From Lepidodermella squamata (taxonomy: Eukaryota; Gastrotricha): a stretch of 64,000 bases of DNA. Where the stretch lies: NCBI GenBank assembly GCA_047495785.1, contig JBLDXI010000033.1, positions 372,001-436,000 of the forward strand. Direction: 5' to 3'. Below the pieces are notes generated by a model. It had not been told where the DNA came from. It was given only the letters and a program-made list of their open reading frames with translations, and made no database searches. The translations under genes and the position numbers were made by a program. Below, one piece after another: positions 18,971 to 29,832 of the stretch; positions within the stretch are counted from its first letter, which is position 1, and each line of letters starts with the position of its first letter.

Positions 18971-21020
18971 TGATTCGTTATCTTCATATGCATACAACTT
19001 TATTGCGTTGATCACAATTTGAATTGATTTTTCCATATTTTCCTCCGACATTAATGAACGTTTTTGGGTTGACAATAAACTAATCTTACAATTCGACTGA
19101 GAATTTATCAGTCATTTTCAGAAGGAAAACAAATTGCGCCTCTGTGTGGAGAGCTGATTGGGAAGAAACATATCTAAGAGCCTTTATCTATCGATAGGCT
19201 GGTGCAGTGGTGCGCAAATTCGGTCCCAGCTTTTTTGGCCTTAGAGCTCAGTGCGGCCGGTCGAGACTTTTGCATGCAAACGTTTTATTTTGTTTATATC
19301 TGAGCTTTTAAAAATTTGGGATAGCGACCATCGAAAGACCCTCAGGCCCAATTTTGTGGTCGCCTTATCATTTCGATAAACCTGAGAAATTGCGGTGACT
19401 TGTTGGTTCATTTTTGGGTACTTTTTCGGAAAAGTCATCAGAGAAATAGCGTTCGCATTGCTCGCATCCCACGGTTTTCGACTGAAAACCGGCTGAAAAA
19501 TGGGGCAAATACTCATTTCATGACCCTGGACCAATGTAAACAATAGGATAGGACGTGGCTATTTTAATTATATTTTTACCCTATTTGAAAATCAGTAAAC
19601 TGTCAGCGGCACTAAAACCGGTACATATATTGGAAATCAATGATTGAACGAAAAAAATCAGTCTCTGAGGCCGATTCCAAATGAAAATATCAAGACGGTA
19701 CGAGACGGTTGGAGATCGTACGTCGTGAGTATCGTCAAAATCGCCTGTAGTCGAAAATGTTCGAGCACCACAGGGCTGGTGGGTTGAGAAGAATGACGAG
19801 GCGAAGAGTGGCATTCGCTTGCTTCCAACATTGAACTTGTCGCTTTTGACATTTCGAAAACGAAGTTATGATATAAAATACGAGATTTTTCCGTAATTTT
19901 TATTAAATCTATTTTTGCCTATGACGCTCACACAAATAGCTCGATCTTTTCATACTGCAAAAACCTATTACATATGTATTTGCTGTTGTTTGGGTGTTTC
20001 CGATTTTTCATTCTGACACCTCCGAGCATAGGGAACTGCAGCTGGCTGCGTACATACCTGTATTCCAGGTAATTTTTCCCATTGTCATCGATGATATACA
20101 TGATTAAGCATAAAATGATTATACCGCGCGGAGAGACAGCGAATGTACTCGCTAGTAGGCAGACAAATGCACAGACGCTCGCAAATTTGCGCTTGCATAC
20201 AACCAGCAGATTAGACCTTCGATTTGATGGCACTCAATAATCGTATGATGGTTCTCTTACTAAATATTTTCAATGCGAATTATCTTGACGTCACTGCGAA
20301 CCCGTAACATTATCGTGAATCATTTATCTCTGATCTCAGAATAAATGAATGAAGCTGCAGCTTTTAATGACTCCCGAAATGTTCTTTGCAAAAATGTAGT
20401 TCCAGTAATACCATTTCGGGCATGTTTTTGCCTAGGTCATTTCATTCCTCGCTATTATAATGTCATAGTTTTTATCAATGCTCGATCACAACTGTCGTGA
20501 TAGGAGAATTCTAATTTGATGTTTACCTTACGATGCTCTGAGCATGAAACAATTACACGGTAATATAAATTTAACCGTCGAATACTAAAAATCGATAAGA
20601 ACATGTTACTGAGCCAACCCCCTTTGACGCATTTTGCAAGTAATTTATTTCCCATGTTGGTGATCGGGCGTCCCGTAAAATGTGCGGATAACTTACTGAG
20701 CATCCCTGATTTTTTTATATAAGATAAACCCTCTGACGGTATTCCCCCACTAGTCAGGCGTCTGGCGCGATTGATCGATTTTCGTGACACAAAGCAGCTC
20801 GCATTATTTCAGTGTATTATATAGACATATCAAAGAATATTCCTAATCAAAGCTTTTATTGAAATTGTTAAGGCTGCTTCTTGTCATTTATCACCTTCTC
20901 AGGCAAAATCGAAGCTTGCACCGTTTCTCCCATCATTCAGCGAGTCAAACCTAGGCAACCAACCTCAGTCACGCAAAGATAGGTTCTGCTGTTTTCCTCG
21001 ATTTTTTATGCATCGTCTGA
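18971..21020. other. 2 kb gene-poor gap with a dispersed repeat
   Basis: No coding gene recognised. The minus strand of about 19241-19520 resembles the plus strand of about 45900-46140 (see repeat entries). The remainder shows only short unsupported open frames and several stop-rich AT blocks. It separates group A from group C. Confidence 0.45.
19241..19520 (-). repeat. Dispersed repeat, copy 1
   Basis: Read on the minus strand, this shares blocks such as TTTCAGTCGAAAACCGTGGGA and AAAAATGAACCAA with 45900-46140 on the plus strand, in the same order. Both copies happen to be open in one frame with similar residues (FSR.PWDA, KMNQ), so an old coding origin such as a decayed transposase or pseudogene is possible. 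Confidence 0.55.
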
Positions 21021-22172
21021 ATGAACTTCTGGAAAGTCAGTCTTCTTCTCATACTTTTGCCTCCAGCGGGCTGTCAACTGCTGGAGATGGTTCAGCAGCA
21101 GATGATTGAGATCATGGAGAATTGCTCGCACGTTTCGCCTGAAATCTACTCCCCAACATGCCTTGAAGGCGGATCTGCCACTACAGCCATATGCAAGCAA
21201 ACTAAAGTCACAGCTCTCATCCAAGCTGAATATCTGCACGAGATCAACGACATAACTGAGGTTTTCACATTTTCTGGGTCGCTAAGAGTGTCGTGGAATG
21301 TGATTTGCGAGAACTTCTATTACCCAAGGCAGAAGACAGTTTACCTGGATCCGTACTACTTTTGGAGGCCTAATATCAACCATAAGAATACAGATGACGA
21401 CTACGGCATGACTTCTGGGTTCAACAGCCGGCTTTTTGTAAAAAATCTAAAGAATAGCACGCTGGAATTCACTTGGCAAAGATATGGCGTATTTTCGTCT
21501 CTGTGCAACCTGAATTTCGCCAATTTCCCATTCGATGAACAAACATGCAAGATCGAATTTACGATGCAAGAATTTGTTAGTGCAGTTGGCTTTTCAGCGG
21601 CTAACATCGATGTCAAGCCGACTTTCATCAACACTGAAAAAACTGGTTGGCTTCTTCTCGGCACTAGCTCTGTGATTGGAATGGTGGATATGCTAGGGAA
21701 TCGTAGTTCAGCGAATATTTCCTTCAAATTCAGGCGCTCACCTGAATTTTATGTCGTCAACTTGCTTGTTCCATGCGTGCTACTGTCTAGCCTCAGCCTA
21801 GCTTCGCTTTTCATTGAAGCATCTTCGGCTGATCGGCCTATGATAAGCATGACGTTGCTACTGGCTCAGACGTTTCTCCAGAACAACATTTTAAGCCATG
21901 TCCCTGAGAAGCCGCAAAGAATGTTCCTTTCAACCTATACTGCTATAGGAATTTTCTTCTCGTGGGCCTTAACAGTCTACTCTCTTGCCATGTGTGGTAT
22001 GATCAGCATTTTCTCGAAGTGGTTCCGCAAGAAAATTACGATTAGAGGAAAGCAACGCATCCGGTATTTTCGCATTATTGACACTGTTTTCGCTTTACTG
22101 GGCTTTTTAATGTTTCTTGCAATGAATGGCTATGCATTGGATGTTGCTGCTAGATCTGGTTTTCTACAGTAA
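21021..22172 (+). CDS. Cys-loop channel subunit, group C
   Basis: 383 residues. Signal peptide about 1-18; N-terminal motif NCSHVSPEIYSPTC..EGGS..TAIC; Cys-loop CNLNFANFPFDEQTC. Group C is marked by QQQM preceding the motif, the LHEINDITEVFTFSGSLRVSW segment and Gln at 11' of M2 (DRPMISMTLLLAQTFLQNN). Two positions at the outer pore (N, N) are uncharged. It ends 18 bp from the stop of the convergent gene at 22191, so the two 3' ends must overlap or share processing signals. Confidence 0.92.
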   Translation: MNFWKVSLLLILLPPAGCQLLEMVQQQMIEIMENCSHVSPEIYSPTCLEGGSATTAICKQTKVTALIQAEYLHEINDITEVFTFSGSLRVSWNVICENFYYPRQKTVYLDPYYFWRPNINHKNTDDDYGMTSGFNSRLFVKNLKNSTLEFTWQRYGVFSSLCNLNFANFPFDEQTCKIEFTMQEFVSAVGFSAANIDVKPTFINTEKTGWLLLGTSSVIGMVDMLGNRSSANISFKFRRSPEFYVVNLLVPCVLLSSLSLASLFIEASSADRPMISMTLLLAQTFLQNNILSHVPEKPQRMFLSTYTAIGIFFSWALTVYSLAMCGMISIFSKWFRKKITIRGKQRIRYFRIIDTVFALLGFLMFLAMNGYALDVAARSGFLQ

Positions 22173-22190
22173 TCTATCGTAATATAAACT

Positions 22191-23342
22191 TTATTTAAAA
22201 TGTGCCACAGAGAGTGCGTAGAGATTCAGAGCTAGAAAAGCGAGTGATACAAGAGTGAACATTGTTAGATCTATCAAAAATATTGCTTGTATGCTATATC
22301 CTCTACTGGAACAGCAGATAATTCTCTTCGATAAACCTCGTATGTTTCTGAAACAATAAATTGAAGCTAGAGAGTAGGCTGAGCATAACCACGAAATGAC
22401 AGCACAAAAATTGGTATAATTTAACAAAAACACTCTATAAGGCTTCATAGGAATTCGGTTATTGATATCGGTTTGAAGGAAAGTTATTGCGAGCAGAAGA
22501 GTCATCGAAAAAACAGGCCTATCCGCCTCTTGGGGAGGGAGAAAGAAGGCGAATAGGTTGAGACTCGCTAGCAAACAAGATGGAACCATCAAATTGTAAA
22601 CGTAAGAAGCTGACTTTCTTGCCATTTTCAGCTTATATATGGCTGAGCTGCGGTTTCCATCGATGAAAATCGTCCCGATCTCTGTCGACGCATTGATAAA
22701 AGTCCAATCGTGACCGAGTTGCATGAAACCAGGTAGAATTACGATATCTAGATTCGTGAACCTCGCTCCGCTTTCATTTTCTTGAATCATGAAAATTACG
22801 AAGCACTCTTGCGTATCGAACGGGAATTTTATCAGATCCATCAAACAGTATGAGGTGAAAATGCCGTAGCGTTGCAGCGAGAAGCTCAAGGTTTGTCGCA
22901 CGCCAAAGGGCAGTTGCACGTAAAATCTACCTGAAAATCCATCAGTCATGCCGTAGCTGTAAACAGTGTTTTGGTGGTTAATATGTGGCGCCCAAGCCGA
23001 GCCTTGGTCCAGGAAGAAAAATGTTTTCGGCATAGGATAATCATAGCTCTCGCATGATACATTCCAGTCAAAACGGATCGATCCTGAGACTGATAACGTT
23101 TCCTCCACATCGTCTATATCTCGAAACACTCGCAAGTGGAGGATGGCGGAGAAGTTGGTTTCTTGACACGGCCAATCCGGGGCGTTTGAAGTGCCATGCA
23201 AGCAAGATGGGACATAAACTTCTGGCAGAAGGTGACTGCAGTTCCGCAGCATTTCACTAGTCCTAGGATCACTCGGACTTGCTAGACCATTTCCACTCAT
23301 TACGAAAATGATCAGATGTGACACCAACTCGCATCTGATCAT
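22191..23342 (-). CDS. Cys-loop channel subunit, group E (single copy)
   Basis: 383 residues. Signal peptide about 1-21; NCSHLLPEVYVPSC..; Cys-loop CLMDLIKFPFDTQEC; pore DRPVFSMTLLLAITFLQTDI. It has the INHQNTVYSYGMTDGF segment between groups A and C and no close duplicate in the window. The poly(A) signal AATAAA (minus strand, 22195-22190) includes the TAA stop itself. Convergent with 21021, only 18 bp apart. Confidence 0.92.
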   Translation of the reverse strand: MIRCELVSHLIIFVMSGNGLASPSDPRTSEMLRNCSHLLPEVYVPSCLHGTSNAPDWPCQETNFSAILHLRVFRDIDDVEETLSVSGSIRFDWNVSCESYDYPMPKTFFFLDQGSAWAPHINHQNTVYSYGMTDGFSGRFYVQLPFGVRQTLSFSLQRYGIFTSYCLMDLIKFPFDTQECFVIFMIQENESGARFTNLDIVILPGFMQLGHDWTFINASTEIGTIFIDGNRSSAIYKLKMARKSASYVYNLMVPSCLLASLNLFAFFLPPQEADRPVFSMTLLLAITFLQTDINNRIPMKPYRVFLLNYTNFCAVISWLCSAYSLASIYCFRNIRGLSKRIICCSSRGYSIQAIFLIDLTMFTLVSLAFLALNLYALSVAHFK

Positions 23343-24519
23343 AATTCATGCCGTATAATATATTATTCAAAGTCGACTCCTGGCACGAGGAATTCATCGG
23401 TCGATTGTAATAACTTGCTTCCGTCAGCGCGGAGCAAACATACTTCCATATATAACATGATCTCCGCGTGTTTGCTGAAGGTAAATTTCTAGGTAAACAC
23501 ACAGTGGTCTTTATTCTATGCTTCGCTCATATAAACAAAGCACTCGTCATGCTCACGCGTTCGTGCGGAACATTAACGCTTTTTCAATCAGGCTACGAAC
23601 CAACGTATTGTGTCATGGAAAATAGGCGAAGTCATTAAAGTTCAAACGAGACGCACTCACCAAACTGCGCAGAGAAGAACTAAACTTCGAAATTATTTAT
23701 GTGATTATTCGAACTACATATATAGCCTGGATGTTTGAAACAAAGTCAATTTGTTGATAAGAATCGCTGATGATGTTTCCTGACAACGCTTGAATGTTTT
23801 TTGAAGGTGCAAGGTGCAACCATTAAAAATAGGTCATATGGAAAAATATTCCATATGTTCAAGCTCCCTCGCAACCTGGTGTCATTCGACCATTCAGGCC
23901 GTCGCGCGCGTCGGAAAAAGTGTCCACAAATCGACTTATCGAGATGAATCGAAGAGACGTAGTTTTCCAACTTTGCTCTATACATCAGGATTACCAGTAA
24001 AGGTTAACAAGGTTAAAGGTTAACAATAACAGTTAGCAAGTGTTATTAGCCACGACGTTCATCCGGTGATGCCAGCCCTTCACGCCGCTTTTTGCTCTGA
24101 AACAGATTACTTCTAATTGATCATTTCCACAAGCTTGCCAGCAAGCGTAATTCGATCGCAAACTTGCGCTTGAAACGTGGAACAGCGTGTTAATAGGGCG
24201 TAGTTCCTCCTGATAACCACTTATGCTGCTTATTAGCGGTCTCATTTGCTTCAAAAGACGGCATGATGCGCTCGGAAAGCGGCGGCGAAAGGGCGGGATA
24301 TGGCATTTAATATGGGAGTCGGCTCGTCTGTGCTCCTCAATTAATTAGTCCATCTATTTTCTCTTTGAGAAGATTTTATTCCTGTTGAACTTTTGATTTC
24401 AGAGTCATTTTCTTACCCATCATCAATCAATCAGTTTGCTGTTTTGCTATTATTATCTGAACCATACATTTTCTTTTTCTTGCGAATTTGAAGACTTTTC
24501 GAAATCTTCCTAGGTTGAG
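23343..24519. other. Intergenic with short GGTTAAC iteration
   Basis: Should contain divergent promoters for 22191 (minus) and 24520 (plus). No gene recognised. A short tandem iteration of AAGGTTAAC-like units occurs at 23996-24024. No similarity to the conserved elements of the F1 or F2 genes was seen. Confidence 0.4.
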
Positions 24520-25603
24520 ATGAGAATCATTCTGTTTTCACTGACGTTGACTCTATTGAAAGAGACCAATTCACAAATATCGGAGCTCATCAAGCAGCAG
24601 ACGACCGAAATAATGACAAACTGTTCGCATGTTTCGCCAGAAATATACTCGCCATCTTGTACCGAGGGTGGATCATATCAGCGATATCAGCGAAGTTTTC
24701 ACATTTTCCGGGTCTCTCAGAGTTTCTTGGAATGTGTATTGTGACAACTATTACTTCCCTCGGCAAAAGACGATTCTTTTAGACCCTTCTTATTTCTGGA
24801 AGCCGAACATAAATCACAAAAACACGAACGAAGATTATGGAATGAGCAACGGATTTACAAGTCGACTTTTTGTTAAAAATCTCAAGAATAACACCCTTGA
24901 ATTTACATGGCAACGCTACGGAGTATTTTCCTCCCTTTGCGATCTCAACTTCGCCGAGTTTCCATTCGATGAACAGACATGCAAGCTGGAATTGACGATG
25001 CAAGAATTTACAAGCGCCGTCGGCTTCGTCTCGGCTAATCTCGATTTGAAGCCAACGTTCATCAGCACCGAGAAAACTGGTTGGCTACTGATTGAGACAA
25101 ATACTGGCATCGGCGTTGTCGATATGCTAGGAGCCCGGAGTTATGCTTATTTTTCGTTCAAGCTGCGCCGTGCTCCAGAGTTCTACATCAGCAATTTGAT
25201 TTTGCCATGCGTGCTGCTCTCCGGTATTAATCTTGTCTTGCTCTCCCTACCGGCAACAACTCCCGATCGGCCGATGATAAGCGTGACCCTGCTACTAGCC
25301 GAGACCTTCCTTCAGAACAGCATCTTAAGCCATGTTCCAGCGAAGCCGCAGCGAATGTTTCTAGCGACCTACACAGGCCTCGGGATTGCGATGTCTTGGG
25401 CTCTAACAGTGTACTCACTTGCGATTTGCGGATCCATCAGCATTTTTCCTAAGTGGTTCAAAAAGAAAATTCCTTTGTCCAAAACCTTCATAGTTAATCG
25501 GTATCGTTTGATTGATTCAGTGGTTGGAATGATGGCCTTTGTTATGTTTTGCGCTATCAACGGTTTCGCTCTTCATGTTGCCTTGAAGTTCAGTTCAAAG
25601 TGA
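24520..25603 (+). pseudogene. Group C Cys-loop channel gene broken by a 65 bp deletion
   Basis: The first frame runs from ATG 24520 through a signal peptide and NCSHVSPEIYSPSCTEGGS, then shifts. The rest of the receptor (from ISDISEVFTFSGS to the end of M4, stop at 25603) continues in another frame. Compared with 21021, 25949 and 27890, about 65 bp are missing at about 24675, removing the third N-terminal cysteine and shifting frame. No intron can restore it, since the coding sequence itself is absent. Everything downstream is intact, including Cys-loop CDLNFAEFPFDEQTC and pore DRPMISVTLLLA, so the break is recent or is an assembly or allelic variant. Confidence 0.85.
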
Positions 25604-25948
25604 ATATTGACACATTCAATTAAATCAATGACGTATCAAATGACTACGTCTTGTTTGCCAAATCAATTGGGCGGTTGTTTTGCATGCCTATTTTTGCCGC
25701 TCGATATACCTGGGTAAATTTCGAGAAAAGTAAATAAATCTGGTAAAAAACATTGATGACGCACAGGATTGTATTCTACACAAATTAAAGGCAATTTATA
25801 TTCATGAAACTGCAAAGTTCTGATTTGCATTCAATAACTAATCAATCATGCACGCCGAATTAAACATTCAGATTTGATTAGTTTCTCCCGTTGGTGTTTA
25901 CTCGTAACCGGACCCAGCGATATTAACTGGGACCGATCTAGAATCTAG
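25604..25948. other. Intergenic, nothing recognised
   Basis: 345 bp between two group C genes. No gene or motif recognised. Confidence 0.4.
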
Positions 25949-27139
25949 ATGCTGGTAATAGAGCAAGTTCAAATTATGGCAATATTCAAGATGAGTTTGC
26001 TCACACTTTTACTCCTGATGCCGATGGCAGCTCTGGCTGATATGGCTTGGGTAGAAATTTCACAGCACCAAATGAATGATATAATAGTCAAATGCCCACA
26101 TGTCACCAGTGAAATCTACTCACCGTCTTGCGTTGAAGGTGGATCAACAACAACCGAAATTTGCAAGCAGACATCAGTGAGCGCCCTATTGCAGGCCGAA
26201 TACTTGCACGGAATCAACGATGTTACCGAGGTTTTCACCTTCGCTGGGTCTTTACGGCTATCCTGGACAGTTTACTGTGAAGATTACGACTTCCCACGGC
26301 CTAAAACGGTCTCGCTTGATTCGAATTACTTCTGGAAGCCAAACGTCAATCACAAGAATACGTTTGATGACTACGGCATGAGTGACGGATTCAACAGTCG
26401 TTTTTTCGTGAAAAACCTAAAAAATCATACGCTTGAATTTACGTGGCAGCGTTATGGCGTCATTTCATCTATGTGCAGCCTGGACATTGCCTATTTCCCT
26501 TTTGATAAGCAAACGTGTAAAGTCGAGCTGAACATGCTCGAATTCATCAGCGCTGTTGGCTTTGTAACAGCGACAGTCGATATCAAACCGAGCTTTGCAA
26601 GTAGCGATAAAACGGGGTGGCTGTTAGTTAGTGGCAGCTCTTCCGTAGGCGATGTTGACGCGCTAGGAAACCGAAGTGCAGCATTCTTCTGGTTCACCTT
26701 TCGCCGCTCTCCCGAGTACTATTTAAACAACTTGGTCCTGCCAATTATTTTGCTAGCTAGTCTCAACTTAGCGTCTCTCTTCATCGCTCCTGACAGTCCA
26801 GACAGGCCAAACTTCAATATGACCCTTCTGCTCGCCCAAACGTTTTTCCAAAGCAGCGTCCTTACTTACGTGCCACAGAAGCCGCAGAGAATGTTCCTGA
26901 CAACATTCACCGCTATGTGGATAATCTATTCGTGGGCTCTAACGATGTACTCATGTGCTGCTTGTGGCCTAGTCAATTACTTTCCACGCTGGTTCGACAG
27001 GAAAGTTACCCTAAGAGCGAAAATACGCTTCACTAGAATTCAAATTGTTGATTTTGCCGTTTCTTTATTTGGAATTACTATTTTCTTCGCCATATGTGGC
27101 TATGCCTTAGATGTTGCCTCAAAGTGTGGCTATCTGTAA
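25949..27139 (+). CDS. Cys-loop channel subunit, group C
   Basis: 396 residues from the first ATG. In-frame ATGs at 25976 and 25988 would give a tighter signal peptide (MSLLTLLLLMPMAALA), so the true start may be internal. Motif CPHVTSEIYSPSC..EGGS; Cys-loop CSLDIAYFPFDKQTC; pore DRPNFNMTLLLAQTFFQSS with Asn at 2' and 4' and Gln at 11'. Polar 2' and 4' residues differ from its siblings. AATAAA about 35 bp after the stop. Confidence 0.9.
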   Translation: MLVIEQVQIMAIFKMSLLTLLLLMPMAALADMAWVEISQHQMNDIIVKCPHVTSEIYSPSCVEGGSTTTEICKQTSVSALLQAEYLHGINDVTEVFTFAGSLRLSWTVYCEDYDFPRPKTVSLDSNYFWKPNVNHKNTFDDYGMSDGFNSRFFVKNLKNHTLEFTWQRYGVISSMCSLDIAYFPFDKQTCKVELNMLEFISAVGFVTATVDIKPSFASSDKTGWLLVSGSSSVGDVDALGNRSAAFFWFTFRRSPEYYLNNLVLPIILLASLNLASLFIAPDSPDRPNFNMTLLLAQTFFQSSVLTYVPQKPQRMFLTTFTAMWIIYSWALTMYSCAACGLVNYFPRWFDRKVTLRAKIRFTRIQIVDFAVSLFGITIFFAICGYALDVASKCGYL

Positions 27140-27889
27140 AGAATGAGCTGATGTACTGGTTTCGACTTTTCCCAATAAAAAACAACGCTATTTCGGGATT
27201 TTGTTGTTGCCAAGAGCTGGAGATAAAGCCCCGCCCGTTTTTCATGAGCACTCAAGCGTGAACGTCGCTTTTGCTAGCTAGCCCAGGGAATCGAAAAAAG
27301 TGCGATAGAGAATATCCAACCAGAACCTGCCATAAATATTCAAATCGCCGGTCTAGCGCATCCGCCCGTAATGGAAGGCCATTCTGGGGATTTCCTGTTG
27401 ATATATTTAAAAATAAATGACAACATTGTGGGCGAGCCATTTTCATCATGTTTACATTACAACTCATTTTTCATATTTTCATAGTTTTTCGTTGTAACTC
27501 AATAGCCCCCGATAAATCTATCGCTTTAAACAGCAAATCAAGGTTAAAGTTGCCCAAGCTCTGAGCAGAGACCTTCAATCCGATTTCGCTCTCCCAACTT
27601 TGATCAGGTAATAGGGCCAGAAACTTCTGCCAAACTCTCCTTCATGCGTGTGAATTGTAAACAAATCTAGTACGCACATCTTCAATGCGTGCGAAGAATA
27701 CTTAACTATCGGCATGAAAGTTTTATTTGACAAACACCGTCGCCTGCCACTTATTTTTAATCGAAGTGCCGCTATGGATCTCATTATCAATTTACACAGG
27801 AATCGATGTCTTAATATCATCAGACGATTTTCTTAAATGCTTGAAACTTTCTTGCTGAGAGCATTTTTTGTCTTATAGATCTTATAAAG
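27140..27889. other. Intergenic, nothing recognised
   Basis: 750 bp with no supported coding sequence. The last bases (TTATAAAG just before the ATG of 27890) are AT-rich but too close to the start codon to be a usual TATA box. Confidence 0.4.
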
Positions 27890-29041
27890 ATGAATTATGA
27901 AAGCGTTCTTTTGATTCTATTGCTTTCTCGGCCAGCTTGGCTTCAACTGCTCGATATCACGCAGCAGCAAATGAATGAGCTAATGGTCAATTGCTCTCAT
28001 GTCTCAATCGAACTTTACTCGCCAACCTGCAACGAAGGCGGATCGGCAGTTACGCCGATTTGCAAGCAAACAAAAGTGTCAGCCCTCGTTCAGGCCGAAT
28101 ATTTGCATGGGATCAACGACGTTTCGGAGGTCTTCACTTTTTCTGGCTCGCTGCGACTCTCATGGAATGTCGTATGCCAGCAATATGAATATCCACGCCA
28201 GAAGACAATATATTTAGATCCAACTTATTTTTGGAAGCCGAACGTCAACCATAAGAATACCTATGATGATTACGGAATGAGCTCCGGGTTCAATAGTCGA
28301 CTCTTCGTAAAAAATTTGAAAAATCAAACCTTGGAGTTCACCTGGCAACGATATGGTGTGTTTTCATCCCTTTGCAACCTTGACTTCGCAAACTTCCCGT
28401 TTGACGAACAAAGCTGCCGCATCGAGTTGGCCATGCTTGAATTCACAAGTGCCGCGGCTTTTTCAACCGCGAAACTGGACGTTAAGCCAAGCTTCGTCGA
28501 CACCCACAAGAGCGGATGGAAATTCTTAGAGTCGAATTCTTCGATTTATGTCGTAGACATGTTGGGAAACCGAAGCGCTGCTTGGTTCTCGTTCAAGCTA
28601 CGCCGATCTCCTGAGTATTATATCAACAATTTGATATTACCGTGTATTTTGTTAGCCAGCCTCAACCTGGCGTCGTTGTTCATCCCAGCTCACAGTCCTG
28701 ATCGTCCGATGTTCAACATGACCCTGCTGCTCGCCCAGACCTTTCTTCAGGGCAGCGTTCTCACATACGTGCCCCAGAAGCCACAAAGAATGTTCTTGAC
28801 AACTTACACTGGGTTATGGATTATCTTCTCTTGGGCTTTGACAATATATTCCTGTGCCGCATGCGGTCTAGTAGCTTTCTATGCTAAATGGTTCGATAAG
28901 AAAATGTCCCTATATGGCAAGTTTCGCGTTCGCCGCTTGCGACTGGTCGACTTTTTGTTTTCTATGGTTGGACTCGGCTTGTTCTGCGCAATCAACGGTT
29001 ACGCCTTAGATATGGCTGCAAAAGTTGGTTATCAATTCTGA
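27890..29041 (+). CDS. Cys-loop channel subunit, group C
   Basis: 383 residues. Signal peptide about 1-18; NCSHVSIELYSPTC..EGGSAVTPIC; Cys-loop CNLDFANFPFDEQSC; pore DRPMFNMTLLLAQTFLQGS, with Asn at 4' shared with 25949. The C-terminal half from LTYVPQKPQRMFLTT onward is closely similar to 25949. It is the last plus-strand receptor; all later ones are on the minus strand. Confidence 0.92.
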   Translation: MNYESVLLILLLSRPAWLQLLDITQQQMNELMVNCSHVSIELYSPTCNEGGSAVTPICKQTKVSALVQAEYLHGINDVSEVFTFSGSLRLSWNVVCQQYEYPRQKTIYLDPTYFWKPNVNHKNTYDDYGMSSGFNSRLFVKNLKNQTLEFTWQRYGVFSSLCNLDFANFPFDEQSCRIELAMLEFTSAAAFSTAKLDVKPSFVDTHKSGWKFLESNSSIYVVDMLGNRSAAWFSFKLRRSPEYYINNLILPCILLASLNLASLFIPAHSPDRPMFNMTLLLAQTFLQGSVLTYVPQKPQRMFLTTYTGLWIIFSWALTIYSCAACGLVAFYAKWFDKKMSLYGKFRVRRLRLVDFLFSMVGLGLFCAINGYALDMAAKVGYQF

Positions 29042-29832
29042 TTTCCCTTAGTAGCACAGATAGGCCTTCAGCTCCTCAATTTATGCATGCAAATTCAAAT
29101 TCATATCGTTTTGACAAGCTGTGGATTCAGCTAGGAGATACAAAATGTTGTGATCCTTTTTAATAAAATTGCGAAACCCATAAGATTTATGGTCCTCTCG
29201 ATGAACTTTTACAGCTGTAATATCATTCGAGCAGTGGTGGATCAGCCTGAGCCAGACGTCAGCTGATATTAATAGATCATTACTTCAATAATTGACCAGT
29301 CAGCAGTTACTAGGCAGTTGCATTAAAAGTCAAATTAAAAGTCAACAAAGAATGTTCTGCTGCACATTCCGCACTAAGCCAAAGACCTTGGTTGTTCTTG
29401 GCTATGATAGCAATGATGTACTTTCTTTTGTATTTCGTTTAAGGTTACCTACCGGAAGTGGGGGTACGTACACTCTATTGCAATCTATCAGGCATTGCTA
29501 CTCGAATGTTCCGTGGGAAGAAAATCGAGATTTCTGCCGCTTATGGACATGGCAACGGGCAACGGCGTACATGAAAGGTGGGTGGATCGCCAGAGGGATT
29601 ATTTTCAGTATATCACGTGTATGGGGGTCTGGGGGCCTGGGGGTATTATCTGCGGGTCTGAAATCTAATCGATTGAACGAATCGATAGATAGAATCGCGC
29701 ATTTTCTGCGAAATACAGCGACAGATGACAGATCTCTTTGAAACCAGACTTAATGTTATAAGTTGGGAAATATCAGGAGGATCAGAGGATACGTTTTCTG
29801 AATTTATTCTTTATAAATTGCAATTTAACAGA
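29042..29832. other. 3' flank of group D gene; source of a duplicated block
   Basis: No gene supported. From about 29651 to 29830 the sequence (beginning TCTGCGGGTCTGAAATC) recurs at 34064 and again at 35571-35728, marking the left end of a tandem duplication. A G-rich run lies just before the block at about 29620-29645. Confidence 0.6.

Noticed and set aside
24660-24690. An intron explaining the frame break in the receptor at 24520
   Set aside because: About 22 conserved codons are physically missing rather than interrupted, so splicing cannot restore the protein.
29292-29741. 149-codon plus-strand frame
   Set aside because: It starts at a non-ATG codon, has no domain or signal peptide, and its end lies in the duplicated D 3' flank, which is not open in the other copy.
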